From positions 1,364,001 to 1,428,000 of the forward strand of contig NZ_CP041764.1 of NCBI RefSeq assembly GCF_009817885.1: DNA of 64,000 nt. The letters run 5' to 3'. This document shows, in pieces, positions 1 through 8,815 of this stretch. The DNA is from Serratia rhizosphaerae. GTDB lineage: Bacteria > Pseudomonadota > Gammaproteobacteria > Enterobacterales > Enterobacteriaceae. Positions within the stretch are counted from its first letter, which is position 1. Each line of letters starts with the position of its first letter. The notes beneath the pieces were generated by a model. That model ran no database searches. It was not told the DNA's origin and saw only the letters and a program-made list of their open reading frames with translations. The translations under genes and the position numbers were made by a program.

Positions 1-2
1 AG

Positions 3-290
3 GATCGGGAGGTTCTGGACGCTCTGTTGCCCTACCCGGTGAAATACTTGGGTTTACTGGCCAGCCGCCGCAAAGTTCAGACCTTTGTGCGCCACTGGCA
101 GCAGCAAGGAGTGCCAGAAGAGCAATGGCTGCGGCTGCGCGCGCCTATCGGCCTTGATATTGGCGCAGAAACGCCGGCGGAAATCGCCGTCAGCGTTTTA
201 GCGGAAATTTTACAGCTAAAAAATGGTGCGGATGGCCAGGCCATGAATCAGATCACAACATCACCGTCAGCCAAGCCCATCACCGCCTGA
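3..290 (+). CDS. XdhC/CoxI-family molybdenum hydroxylase maturation protein, C-terminal part (5' end outside window)
   Basis: The reading frame is open from the window edge, so the start is missing; about 95 residues are visible. They contain the C-terminal signature of XdhC/CoxI proteins (PIGLDIGAETPAEIAVSVLAEI), the NAD-binding half of a family that prepares or inserts sulfurated molybdenum cofactor for xanthine-dehydrogenase-like enzymes. It converges on the carbamate kinase gene and lies in the same island as a molybdenum hydroxylase and mocA, which fits a maturation role. It could be an XdhC ortholog or a YqeB-like protein; the visible part cannot decide. Confidence 0.8.
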   Translation, partial: DREVLDALLPYPVKYLGLLASRRKVQTFVRHWQQQGVPEEQWLRLRAPIGLDIGAETPAEIAVSVLAEILQLKNGADGQAMNQITTSPSAKPITA

Positions 291-302
291 CGAAAACGCT
301 AG

Positions 303-321
303 GGGCGCCGCTCCGGCGCCC
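303..321. terminator. GC-rich hairpin between convergent genes
   Basis: A perfect 8-bp stem (GGGCGCCG / CGGCGCCC) with a 3-nt loop lies in the 37-bp gap between the XdhC-like gene and the convergent carbamate kinase gene. No clear T-run follows on either strand, so it may be a weak bidirectional terminator. Confidence 0.5.
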
Positions 322-327
322 GTACGC

Positions 328-1266
328 TTACAAAGCGATCACCGTGCCCGTTTTACCTTCAATGCCGTCTCCGGCTTTTTCCAGCAGGGTGATCAACGAC
401 GTGCGGCCCTCTTTGGACTCAGCGAACGCCAACGCGGCCTCCACTTTCGGCAGCATCGATCCTTTGGCAAACTGCTCCTGGGCAATCAATCGCCGCGCAT
501 CCGCCGCACTTAACCGATCAAGCCACTGCTGATCGGGCCGTCCAAAGTTGATCGCCACCTTCTCCACGGCGGTAAGAATGATCAACATATCCGCACCGAT
601 TTGCTCCGCCAGCCGCGCGCTGGCCCAGTCTTTATCGATAACCGCACTGGCCCCCTGCAGGTGGTTACCGTGCGATACCACCGGAATACCGCCGCCGCCA
701 ACGGTGATCACCACCTGCCCAGCGTCTAACAGCGCCTTCACCGTATCCTTCTCCACGATAGCGACAGGCCGCGGCGAAGCAACGACCCGGCGATAACCGC
801 GCCCGGCATCCTCAACCAGCTTAAAGCCCTTCTTCTGCAGCGCCGCCGCCTCTTCGGCGGTAAAAAACGAACCGATAGGCTTGGTGGGGGTAGCGAATGC
901 CGGATCGTCGTCATCAACCGTCACCTGCGTAATTAACGTTGCGACCGGCTTATCGATCCCGCGATCCCGCAGCGCCTCCCGCAGCGCATTTTGCAAATCG
1001 TAGCCGATATAGCCCTGACTCAATGCTACGCACACCGACATCGGCAGCATCGGCGTATGCGCATCACTTTTTGCGGCGAGTTCAAAAGCCTGATTAATCA
1101 TCCCAACCTGGGGGCCATTACCGTGCGTGACGACCACCTCATGTCCCTGAACGATCAATTCAGCTACCGCTTTGGCCGTGGTGCGCACTGCCGCCATCTG
1201 CTCTTTCAAGCCCTCGCCAAGCGCGTTACCGCCCAGTGCCAGAACAATTCTTTTTTGCTTAGCCAT
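328..1266 (-). CDS. arcC: Carbamate kinase (YqeA/ArcC-like)
   Basis: 312 residues, the usual carbamate kinase length. The N-terminal LGGNAL and the THGNGPQVG motif are those of the amino-acid kinase fold that transfers phosphate between carbamoyl phosphate and ADP, yielding ATP, ammonia and CO2. I chose the ATG at 1266 (MAKQKRIVLALGGNA); a longer open frame adds 27 residues with no family similarity. The start overlaps the end of hyuA by 8 bp, indicating translational coupling. It is the last gene of ygeW-ygeX-ygeY-hyuA, so it probably recovers ATP from carbamoyl phosphate made by the YgeW transcarbamylase. The position matches E. coli yqeA rather than the arginine deiminase arcC, although both names are used for the family. 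Confidence 0.92.
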   Translation of the reverse strand: MAKQKRIVLALGGNALGEGLKEQMAAVRTTAKAVAELIVQGHEVVVTHGNGPQVGMINQAFELAAKSDAHTPMLPMSVCVALSQGYIGYDLQNALREALRDRGIDKPVATLITQVTVDDDDPAFATPTKPIGSFFTAEEAAALQKKGFKLVEDAGRGYRRVVASPRPVAIVEKDTVKALLDAGQVVITVGGGGIPVVSHGNHLQGASAVIDKDWASARLAEQIGADMLIILTAVEKVAINFGRPDQQWLDRLSAADARRLIAQEQFAKGSMLPKVEAALAFAESKEGRTSLITLLEKAGDGIEGKTGTVIAL

Positions 1267-2662
1267 GCTTCGTTCCTTGATCCGTGTGATTAAACGGCTG
1301 ACGCGCGATAAAACGCCCTTGCCCCGCCTGACCGGTAAACACGCCATTTTTCGCCACCACCTGACCGCGCAATAACGTCATCACCGGCGCACCGTTGCAG
1401 GCTATTCCCTCATACGGCGAATAATCGCCATTATCATGCAGGTCCTGATGTTGAATAGTCGTTACCCGCTGCGGATCGAACAGCACCAGATCGGCGTCCG
1501 CACCGGGCAACAGACTGCCTTTGCGCGGCCACAACCCAAACAGCCTGGCCGGATTGGCGCTGGTGAGCTGGACAAAACGTGAAGTAGAAATACGGCCACG
1601 CATCACCCCCTCAGAGAACAACAGCTGCAGGCGATTCTCCACGCCGGGCAAGCCGTTCGGGCAGCGGGAAAAATCACCGCCGCTCAACGCCTGTCGCTGC
1701 TGATAAGGGAAATTGCAGTGGTCTGTCGCCAGCGTGTCGATCGTTCCGTCCGCCACGCCGACCCACAGCCTATCGGCCTCCGTGCGTGCGCGCAGCGGCG
1801 GACTGAGGATATATTTCAGTCCGTCGTCCTGAAGATAGCGCTGTTCATCCAACAGCAGATATTGCGGGCAGGTTTCGACCCATACCGGTTGCCCCGCGCG
1901 TTTCGCCAGGCGAACGTACTCTAGCCCTAACCCATTGGACAGATGCACGATATACAGCGGCGCTGTATCCGCCAACTGGGCCAGATTGATCATCCTACCG
2001 ATCGCTTCCGCTTCGCAGGCTATTGGCCTGCTGCGGGCATGATAAATCGGCGCCGTCTTACCGGCGGCCAACAACGCCCTACGGCGCAACGCGATCGCGG
2101 CATCGTTCTCAGGATGCACCGTCGCCAGCGCCCCTACCTGCCGCAGTTGCCGCAGCGCTCGCAGCACCTGCTCGTCACTGAGCTTGTATTTATAAGTCAG
2201 ATACAGTTTGAAACTGCTGATGCCTTCCTCATGCACCATACCGTGCATTTCTTGCAGAATATCGTCATCAACATGCTGGATCACCCCGTGAAAACTGTAA
2301 TCAACCGCCGCTTTGCCGCGCGCATCGTCGTGATAAACCTCCAGTTGGTGATGCAGCGAGCAGCCGGGCGGGCCGAACCCCATATGATCAACGATGGTGG
2401 TCGTCCCCCCACACGCAGCAGCACGCGTGCCGAAAAAAAAGTCATCGCAACTGCGGGCCATGCCGACATCGATATTAAAATGAGTGTGTACATCCACGCC
2501 GCCGGGCATCACGTACAGTCCCTGAGCATCAATGACTTCGGTATCCACTGACTCGGCCAGCTGCGACCCAACCTGAACGATTTTACCGTCCTCAATCGCC
2601 AGATCCTGGTGATATTCGCCTTCTGCATCCACCAGAATCCCGCCCTTGATTAATCGCCTCAT
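1259..2662 (-). CDS. hyuA: Dihydropyrimidinase / D-hydantoinase-type amidohydrolase (HyuA)
   Basis: 467-residue cyclic amidohydrolase close to E. coli HyuA (phenylhydantoinase). Metal-centre motifs are in order: GGVDVHTHFN (HxH), SFKLYLTYKYKL (the lysine that is carboxylated in the family), TVHPEN, HLSNGLG and ATDHCN (catalytic Asp). It opens hydantoin or dihydropyrimidine rings. Three ATG codons stand in a row (2668, 2665, 2662). The AGGAG lies 8 nt before the third, which also begins the conserved MRRLIKGG, so I start at 2662. It follows ygeY by about 60 bp and overlaps the carbamate kinase start. In purine catabolism such enzymes may open an intermediate ring; the physiological substrate here is not shown by sequence. 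Confidence 0.92.
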   Translation of the reverse strand: MRRLIKGGILVDAEGEYHQDLAIEDGKIVQVGSQLAESVDTEVIDAQGLYVMPGGVDVHTHFNIDVGMARSCDDFFFGTRAAACGGTTTIVDHMGFGPPGCSLHHQLEVYHDDARGKAAVDYSFHGVIQHVDDDILQEMHGMVHEEGISSFKLYLTYKYKLSDEQVLRALRQLRQVGALATVHPENDAAIALRRRALLAAGKTAPIYHARSRPIACEAEAIGRMINLAQLADTAPLYIVHLSNGLGLEYVRLAKRAGQPVWVETCPQYLLLDEQRYLQDDGLKYILSPPLRARTEADRLWVGVADGTIDTLATDHCNFPYQQRQALSGGDFSRCPNGLPGVENRLQLLFSEGVMRGRISTSRFVQLTSANPARLFGLWPRKGSLLPGADADLVLFDPQRVTTIQHQDLHDNGDYSPYEGIACNGAPVMTLLRGQVVAKNGVFTGQAGQGRFIARQPFNHTDQGTKHG

Positions 2663-2722
2663 CATCACTCCTGAAAAAACCGCCGGATCGTGTGAACCGG
2701 CGGTGGGCCAGTATTTATTCAG

Positions 2723-3940
2723 CTATTGCCCCAATTGCTGCAGATAAACCAACGGGATAGCTGCATACATAGCGGCACACGTGACCAGGTGCTCTTTCCA
2801 GGTCTTTTCATTCGGAGCATGCGCCTCCGGCTCTTTGCCGGGGCCAAAGCCGATGACCGGTATGCCATGACGCCCCATGATGGAAACGCCATTGGTGGAG
2901 AAGGTCCACTTATCAACCACCGGCGGCTGGTTGAACAGGTTGACATAGGCCTGGCTCAGGGTTTTGACGGTGATGTGATCCGACTCCACCTTCCAGGTAG
3001 GGAAATAGCATTCGGTAGGATAAACCAGGCCGGTATAGGCCGGACGGTCATAGCTGTACATCGAGACATCCGCTTTTGCCGCCTTTACCGCAGGCAACGC
3101 GCGGATTTCTTCCAGTGCCCCTTCCCAGGTTTCTCCCCAGGTCAGGCGGCGGTCAATCGATACGGCGCAGCTATCCGCCACGGCGCAACGGCTGGGGGAG
3201 GTAAAGAAAATTTCCGAGACGGTCAACGTACCTTTTCCCAGGAATTCGTCATAACCAAGGCGAGAAGATAACTGTTGCAGCTCTCCCAGAATCGGCCCCA
3301 TTTTGAAAATAGCATTGTCGCCGCGCTCCGGCGCAGAGCCGTGGCAGCTCACACCCTGTACATCAACGCGAATCTCCATACGCCCGCGATGTCCGCGATA
3401 AATCTGGCAGTCGGTAGGCTCCGTGCTGACAACAAACTCCGGACGAATGTTGGACTGTTCAATAATATATTGCCAGCACAGGCCGTCGCAGTCCTCCTCC
3501 TGCACGGTGCCGGTCACCAGTAGAGTGTATTGATCCTCAAGGCCGAGATCCTTGATGATCTTGCCGGCATACACCATCGACGCCATCCCCCCTTCCTGAT
3601 CCGACGCGCCGCGTCCACCAATGAGCTGATCATCCTCCATGCCCTGATAAGGATCAAAGGTCCAATTCTTCAGGTTGCCCACGCCCACCGTATCAATATG
3701 CGCATCCATACCAATCAGGTGCGGACCGTGACCGATATAACCCAGAATATTCCCCATGGGGTCGATCTCTACCTTGTCAAAGCCTACTTTGAGCATTTCC
3801 TGTTTGATGCGCTGCACCACACGCGCCTCATCGCAGCTTTCACTGGGGATCGCGATCATATCGCGCAAAAATGCGGTCATTTCACCCTTATATTCCCGGG
3901 CTTTTTCCAAAATTCTTTCAAAAGGCACTTGCTTGGCCAT
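2723..3940 (-). CDS. ygeY: YgeY, M20-family metallohydrolase
   Basis: 405 residues, similar throughout to E. coli YgeY. The M20 metal-binding pattern is visible: MDAHIDTVG (His and bridging Asp), a GGRGASDQEGG segment and the QEEDCDG pair with the general-base glutamate. M20 enzymes hydrolyse amide bonds of peptides or N-acyl/carbamoyl amino acids. In this cluster the substrate is expected to be a carbamoylated or ureido intermediate, which is inference. The start ATG at 3940 has AGGAG 8 nt upstream. It sits between ygeX and hyuA on the same strand with short gaps, so all are probably one transcript. Confidence 0.92.
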   Translation of the reverse strand: MAKQVPFERILEKAREYKGEMTAFLRDMIAIPSESCDEARVVQRIKQEMLKVGFDKVEIDPMGNILGYIGHGPHLIGMDAHIDTVGVGNLKNWTFDPYQGMEDDQLIGGRGASDQEGGMASMVYAGKIIKDLGLEDQYTLLVTGTVQEEDCDGLCWQYIIEQSNIRPEFVVSTEPTDCQIYRGHRGRMEIRVDVQGVSCHGSAPERGDNAIFKMGPILGELQQLSSRLGYDEFLGKGTLTVSEIFFTSPSRCAVADSCAVSIDRRLTWGETWEGALEEIRALPAVKAAKADVSMYSYDRPAYTGLVYPTECYFPTWKVESDHITVKTLSQAYVNLFNQPPVVDKWTFSTNGVSIMGRHGIPVIGFGPGKEPEAHAPNEKTWKEHLVTCAAMYAAIPLVYLQQLGQ

Positions 3941-3999
3941 GTTCTTTACTCCTTAAATTTAGGAAACTATTGTTAAATTTCTCAACAGCGCGCTCGTCG

Positions 4000-5196
4000 C
4001 TATAGCACAGGGTATTTGCCCCCCCAGACCACATCGCGGTAATGCGCTATGTCGGTGTCGCCCTCGGTGTTAAGCACCAGCACCACCGAATCACTCGTCA
4101 GCTTCAACCGTTGGCGCAGCCGTTCATGCTGAGGGTGGAACTGCAACGCGGCCAATACCCCAAGCCCCACGGCCCCGGATTCACCTGAAATCACACGCGG
4201 GTCGGGATCCAGCGGGTTACCCAGCACCCGCATCCCCAATGCCGCCACCGCGTCACAGCAAGAGATAAACTGGCGGGTACAGTTACGCAGCAGCGGCCAA
4301 CCTAGCGGGTTAGGCTCGCCGCAGGCCAGTCCGGCCATAATGGTCGCCATGCTGCCGCCGACGTTGACGATTTCGCCTTTAATTCCAGAGCGATACAGAC
4401 AATCGGCACGATCCGGCTCCACCAGAATGGCATGCGGCTGACTCGCGCCGTAATAGTCGACCAGATAGCCCAACACGCCGGCGGCCATCGCTCCAACGCC
4501 GCACTGCAGCAACACATGAGTAGGTGCCGGCAACTGTGCGCGTTCAATTTGTTCCACCGCTTCATCAGCCAGGGTGGCGTACCCCTGCATAATCCAGGTC
4601 GGGATCTGGGTGTAACCATCCCAAGCGGTGTCCTGCACGACGATCCATCCTTTTGCGCGGGCGTTTTTCATCGTCAGACGCACCGTATCGTCGTAGTTCA
4701 TTTCGGTGACGATGCATTCCGCACCCAAAGCGCGAATATGTTCCACCCGTTCACGCGCCGAGCCGTACGGCATATAGACGATCGCGTTCTGTCCAAGTTG
4801 CTGCGCCGCCCAGGCGACGCCGCGACCGTGGTTGCCGTCGGTCGTGGTCGCGAACGTCATCGGCTGCTTAATCGCTTTTTTAAGCGTCTCAAATGAACAG
4901 GACGACAAGTCCAGCTGATATTGTTCACACAGCAAACGTGCAATGGCGTAAGCGCCGCCGAGCATTTTGAAAGCGTTAAGACCAAACCGTTGAGATTCAT
5001 CCTTAAGCAAAATCTTACCGACGCCCAGCAGATGGGCCAGCGCATCCAGTTCATACAGCGGCGTTGGCTGATAGCCGGCCAGCTGACGATGAAACGCGCG
5101 CGCTTTTTTCGCCTCTGCACACGAAAACAGCGCCGAGCCTTCACCGGTAAAAAAACGGTTATCGACGATATCGATATTTAATGCGTATTCAGACAT
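4000..5196 (-). CDS. ygeX: 2,3-diaminopropionate ammonia-lyase (YgeX)
   Basis: 398-residue fold-type II PLP enzyme. NAFKMLGGAYA holds the PLP lysine, TTTDGNHGRGVAWAA and the glycine-rich QCGVGAMAAG hold the phosphate-binding segments. E. coli YgeX is known to convert 2,3-diaminopropionate to pyruvate and two ammonia, and genes of this family are part of the bacterial anaerobic purine-degrading cluster. GAGG precedes the ATG at 5196. The gap to ygeW upstream is about 90 bp and to ygeY downstream about 60 bp. No odd residues are seen at the cofactor site. Confidence 0.94.
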   Translation of the reverse strand: MSEYALNIDIVDNRFFTGEGSALFSCAEAKKARAFHRQLAGYQPTPLYELDALAHLLGVGKILLKDESQRFGLNAFKMLGGAYAIARLLCEQYQLDLSSCSFETLKKAIKQPMTFATTTDGNHGRGVAWAAQQLGQNAIVYMPYGSARERVEHIRALGAECIVTEMNYDDTVRLTMKNARAKGWIVVQDTAWDGYTQIPTWIMQGYATLADEAVEQIERAQLPAPTHVLLQCGVGAMAAGVLGYLVDYYGASQPHAILVEPDRADCLYRSGIKGEIVNVGGSMATIMAGLACGEPNPLGWPLLRNCTRQFISCCDAVAALGMRVLGNPLDPDPRVISGESGAVGLGVLAALQFHPQHERLRQRLKLTSDSVVLVLNTEGDTDIAHYRDVVWGGKYPVL

Positions 5197-5288
5197 AGCG
5201 ACCTCACATGGAGGAAAGACGGCCGCTCAGCGACGACCATCTGGAGAAGAAGCGGGTCTTGCAGCGGCCCGCACCGGAATCTGAAAAC

Positions 5289-6476
5289 TCACTTGACTCT
5301 TTTTTGCCCCTCTTCCAGCAGCTGCTGCAAAATGGCGCCCGGCTGGGCATACTTACGCGCCAGAATCATGGCGGCGATGATGTATGGCTTCCAGCTCGCT
5401 TCCTTGTATGTCGCGATGCGGTATTTCTCAAACACGCTTTCCGTCACTTCCCCTTCCGGACAGGAAACACCGGAAATGTCCGCCGGCAGGCAGTGCATAT
5501 ACAGCGCGTCGCCGCCTTTGGTCAGCGCCATCATCTCCTCGGTGCAGTGCCAGTCTTTATGCTTGGCGTTCTGCGCCAGGCAGTGCTGTTCCAAGGTATG
5601 CAGGCCATCGTGATCGTTCTGCCGCAGCAGCTCTGTACGCTGCTGCATCACCTGATAAGGCGCCCATGACTTCGGATAAACGATGTCCGCGCCCTTGAAC
5701 GCTTCCGCCATCGAATCCACCTGACGGAAGCTGCCTCCGGACTCGGCGGCATTACGTCGCGCCACCTCGACCACCTGCGGAATCAGGTCGTACCCCTGCG
5801 GGTGCGCCAGCGTGACGTCCATGCCAAAACGCGTCATTAGGCCGATAATGCCCTGAGGCACGGAAAGCGGCTTGCCATAGCTGGGGGAATAAGCCCAGGT
5901 CATGGCGATCTTCTTGCCCTTGAGGTTTTCCAGGTTGCCGAAATGTTCCTTCAGCCAGGCGAGGTCCGCCATCGCCTGCGTAGGGTGGTCGATATCACAC
6001 TGAAGGTTAATCAACGCCGGACGATGAGGCAGCACGCCCTGCGCCACCCCGTCGTCCAGCGCAGCGCCGACCTCTCGCATATAGGCGTTGCCTGCGCCGA
6101 GGTACATATCGTCGCGGATGCCGATGGCGTCGGCGCAAAACGAGATCATATTGGCGGTTTCGCGTACGGTTTCACCGTGGGCGATTTGCGACTTTCCCTC
6201 ATCCAGATCCTGCTGCGCCAGTCCCAATAGGTTCAGCGCGGATGCATAAGAAAAACGGGTGCGCGTCGAATTGTCGCGGAACACGGAAATACCCAGACCA
6301 CTGTTGAACACCTTGGTGGCGATATTTTCTTCGCGTAGCGTTTTCAACGCATCGGCAATGGCTAATACCTGCTGCAATTCCTGTGGAGTTTGCTCCCAGG
6401 TCAGTAAAAAATCTTTATTACTCAATTCTGATTTCAGTCCATTGATCTGCTTAATCAGCGCATTTACCGTATTCAT
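5289..6476 (-). CDS. ygeW: YgeW, aspartate/ornithine transcarbamylase-family protein
   Basis: 395 residues, the length of E. coli YgeW. The carbamoyl-phosphate loop is FRDNSTRTRFSY (STRTR), followed by DHPTQAMADL and the HCLP motif typical of transcarbamylases. YgeW-type enzymes are neither aspartate nor ornithine carbamoyltransferases; the acceptor is probably a purine-breakdown product, working backwards to give carbamoyl phosphate for the carbamate kinase at the end of the operon. I start at the ATG at 6476 because GGAG stands 7 nt before it and the protein then begins like its family (MNTVNALIKQINGL); the upstream 19 codons look non-coding. It is the first gene after a candidate sigma54 promoter. 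Confidence 0.93.
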   Translation of the reverse strand: MNTVNALIKQINGLKSELSNKDFLLTWEQTPQELQQVLAIADALKTLREENIATKVFNSGLGISVFRDNSTRTRFSYASALNLLGLAQQDLDEGKSQIAHGETVRETANMISFCADAIGIRDDMYLGAGNAYMREVGAALDDGVAQGVLPHRPALINLQCDIDHPTQAMADLAWLKEHFGNLENLKGKKIAMTWAYSPSYGKPLSVPQGIIGLMTRFGMDVTLAHPQGYDLIPQVVEVARRNAAESGGSFRQVDSMAEAFKGADIVYPKSWAPYQVMQQRTELLRQNDHDGLHTLEQHCLAQNAKHKDWHCTEEMMALTKGGDALYMHCLPADISGVSCPEGEVTESVFEKYRIATYKEASWKPYIIAAMILARKYAQPGAILQQLLEEGQKRVK

Positions 6477-6546
6477 TTTTATCTCCAAATTCTTATGAAA
6501 CATTATTTCCCCCGCCAGGAGTTTGCCGGCCACTGGTAATTGGGGT

Positions 6547-6561
6547 TCAATTTCTGTGCCA
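6547..6561 (-). promoter_or_regulatory. Candidate sigma54 (-24/-12) promoter of ygeWXY-hyuA-arcC
   Basis: On the minus strand TGGCAC-AGAAA-TTGA matches TGGCAC-N5-TTGC with the GG and the -12 dinucleotide 10 nt apart; the only departure is TTGA for TTGC. It is 70 bp upstream of the ygeW start, leaving a leader of about 60 nt. A sigma54 activator gene (ygeV) is divergent on the other side of the same gap. Confidence 0.65.
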
Positions 6562-7042
6562 ATCCTGGCGACTTACCGCCGCCTACCGTAAAAAAAGGTA
6601 AAATTGTGCGATTAAGCCTGAAATTTTTCCAAATACGTGATGTATTGCGCGACGAACAGACAGCAACTCATGATTGAATAGGTAAGTGTCAGTTTTTCTA
6701 ATTTGAAATGGTGTTAAATTTAAGTAAATGAGATGAACAAATACGACAAATTGATACGATATTCGCAGGAAATTATCATAATGATAAATTCGCATGAGAG
6801 ACCGATTTATTCATCTATCAACGCAACGCCTCACCGGCTTCTCCCGCGTTGCTCCACCCGGCGTCAGGCGGCTGACGTTTACGTATCAAAGCGGCAATTA
6901 CGCCCAGGTTGTTATAATAAATTCCCCTTACCAACAGGAAACCGGCAAAGCCGCCGTTTGCCTGCCGGTGGGGATCTTTGCTTTTCATTCCTGCGGCAGA
7001 ATGCTTCCCTGTTAGGCCATTGTGCTGCGAAAGGTTGCCAGT
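6562..7042. other. ygeW-ygeV intergenic region
   Basis: About 480 bp without a convincing gene. It holds the enhancer-like palindrome at 6773-6787 and is AT-rich between 6590 and 6800. I see no clear sigma70 promoter for ygeV, whose RBS is AAAGG about 10 nt before 7043. Confidence 0.5.
6773..6787. promoter_or_regulatory. Candidate activator enhancer site (TTATCA-N3-TGATAA)
   Basis: Perfect 15-bp palindrome TTATCATAATGATAA, about 215 bp upstream of the ygeW sigma54 promoter and 255 bp before ygeV. The same TTATCA-N3-TGATAA half-sites occur at 13336-13350, between two further sigma54 promoters. Binding by YgeV is inference. Confidence 0.5.
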
Positions 7043-8815
7043 ATGGACATTGTCAAACCCGAATCGCTATTAATGCAAATCCAACCCACGATCTTAAAGT
7101 TCACCAAAATGCTCGCCAGCGTGCTACAGCTCGAAGTCGAGATTGTCGATGCCACGCTGACCCGCGTCGCCGGCACCGGCCCATACAGCCACGCACTGGG
7201 ACAGAATTTAAACACCAACAGTCACCTGTTACGCTATGTGATAGAAAACAAGCGGGAAAAAGTGGTGATCCAATCGCACCAGGATCCGCTGTGCGAACAG
7301 TGCACCCATCGTGAAAGCTGTACTGAACAGGCTTTTCTCGGTATTCCCATTATCGTCAACAACCAGTGTATCGGCGTTATCAGTCTGGTGGCGTTTACCC
7401 AAACGCAGCAGGAAAAAATAAAGAAAAATATCCAGATGCTTTCCGATTACGTCCGTCACATCTCAAATATTTTTGTTGGCAAGTTAATAGAATCATCGGC
7501 TACGGAGATTAACTTTAACAATGTATTAATTACACTAATAGAAAACATGGATCAGGGCGTATTGGTATTAAATAAAGACAATATGGTAACCCTGAGCAAC
7601 TCTTCCGCGCAAAAACAGCTGGATATCAATTCTGAAACCACTAGCCACGTTGAAATTCACATTACGCCTTTAACCCAATTACAAAATTATAACTGCGGCC
7701 ATGTGCAATACATTGTCAAAATAGGCCAGCGTCAACTATTAATCACTGGCCAGCTGCACAGCATTCAAGAACACCAGCTATTGCTGATGGCTTTTCATCA
7801 GTCGCGCATGGCGCTGGATGACGGACTCATCGCAACGGAGCCGAATTTCGATCAGTTGATCGGCAATTCCAAGCCAATGTTACGCCTGAAACAATTAATC
7901 GCCCGCATTGCGCCCGGTAGCTCCAGCGTCCTAATCGTCGGAGAAAGCGGCACCGGCAAAGAGGTGGTCGCCCGTACGATCCACCGCTTAAGCCTGCGCA
8001 GCGACAAACCGTTTATCGCGATTAACTGCGCCGCCATCCCCGAGCAACTGCTGGAGAGCGAACTGTTTGGTTACATGAAAGGCGCGTTCACCGGCGCATC
8101 CAATAGCGGTAAAGTAGGGTTGATACAGTCGGCCAACCACGGCACGTTGTTCCTGGATGAAATTGGCGATATGCCGCTAATGCTGCAGGCCAAGCTGTTA
8201 CGCGCTATCGAATCGCGAGAAGTGTTGCCAATTGGCGCCAGTAAACCGATATCGGTGGACATTCGAATTATTTCCGCCACAAATCAAAACCTTTCGATGT
8301 ATATCGCCGAGGGGAAATTCCGTGAGGATCTCTATTATCGCCTCAACGTGATCCCGATCGCGCTGGCGCCGCTGCGCGAACGACAGGCCGACATCGAGTT
8401 ATTGATTAACTTTTTCCTCAATTTGCACACCCGCCGTATGGGCTGCGTCTACCCCGGCATGTCACCGGATGTCTTGCAAATATTGCAGCACCATCGCTGG
8501 CCGGGCAACGTGCGCGAGCTTAGCAATCTGATGGAGTACTTGATCAATATCGTCCCGAACGGAGAAGTCATCGACAGCGCTCTGCTGCCGCCTAACCTGA
8601 TTGCGCAAGCACAGCACGCCATGCAGCCGCCCAAAGCGGACAATCATGCCGCAGAGCAAGAGCATGAAGCTAACGCCAGCCTGGAGAGTATGGAAAAACT
8701 GCTCATAGAAGAAACGCTGCTCCGCCACCCGAGCAAAAAGCTGGCGGCGGAGGAGCTAGGCATCGGTGTGGCTACACTGTATCGTAAAATCAAGAAATAC
8801 CAGTTGAAGGGCTAG
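7043..8815 (+). CDS. ygeV: Sigma54-dependent transcriptional activator YgeV
   Basis: 590 residues, similar along its length to E. coli YgeV. An N-terminal sensory region (about 1-260) includes a CEQCTHRESC cysteine cluster (C-x2-C-x5-C) that could bind metal or sense redox state. The central AAA+ domain has Walker A GESGTGKE, the sigma54-contacting ESELFGYMKGAFTGA (GAFTGA loop) and Walker B TLFLDEIGDM. The C-terminus is a Fis-type helix-turn-helix (AAEELGIGVATLYRKIKKY). I use the ATG at 7043 (MDIVKPESLLMQIQPTI), which aligns with the family start; a GTG seven codons earlier is possible. It is divergent from ygeW and centrally placed among three operons with -24/-12 promoters, so it is the likely regulator of the island. 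Its stop shares the palindrome CTAG with the stop of mocA on the other strand. Confidence 0.93.
   Translation: MDIVKPESLLMQIQPTILKFTKMLASVLQLEVEIVDATLTRVAGTGPYSHALGQNLNTNSHLLRYVIENKREKVVIQSHQDPLCEQCTHRESCTEQAFLGIPIIVNNQCIGVISLVAFTQTQQEKIKKNIQMLSDYVRHISNIFVGKLIESSATEINFNNVLITLIENMDQGVLVLNKDNMVTLSNSSAQKQLDINSETTSHVEIHITPLTQLQNYNCGHVQYIVKIGQRQLLITGQLHSIQEHQLLLMAFHQSRMALDDGLIATEPNFDQLIGNSKPMLRLKQLIARIAPGSSSVLIVGESGTGKEVVARTIHRLSLRSDKPFIAINCAAIPEQLLESELFGYMKGAFTGASNSGKVGLIQSANHGTLFLDEIGDMPLMLQAKLLRAIESREVLPIGASKPISVDIRIISATNQNLSMYIAEGKFREDLYYRLNVIPIALAPLRERQADIELLINFFLNLHTRRMGCVYPGMSPDVLQILQHHRWPGNVRELSNLMEYLINIVPNGEVIDSALLPPNLIAQAQHAMQPPKADNHAAEQEHEANASLESMEKLLIEETLLRHPSKKLAAEELGIGVATLYRKIKKYQLKG

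Noticed and set aside
1267..1347. Longer start for the carbamate kinase gene
   Set aside because: The 27 extra residues are basic, unlike the family, and lie inside hyuA; the ATG at 1266 begins the conserved MAKQKRIVLALGGNA.
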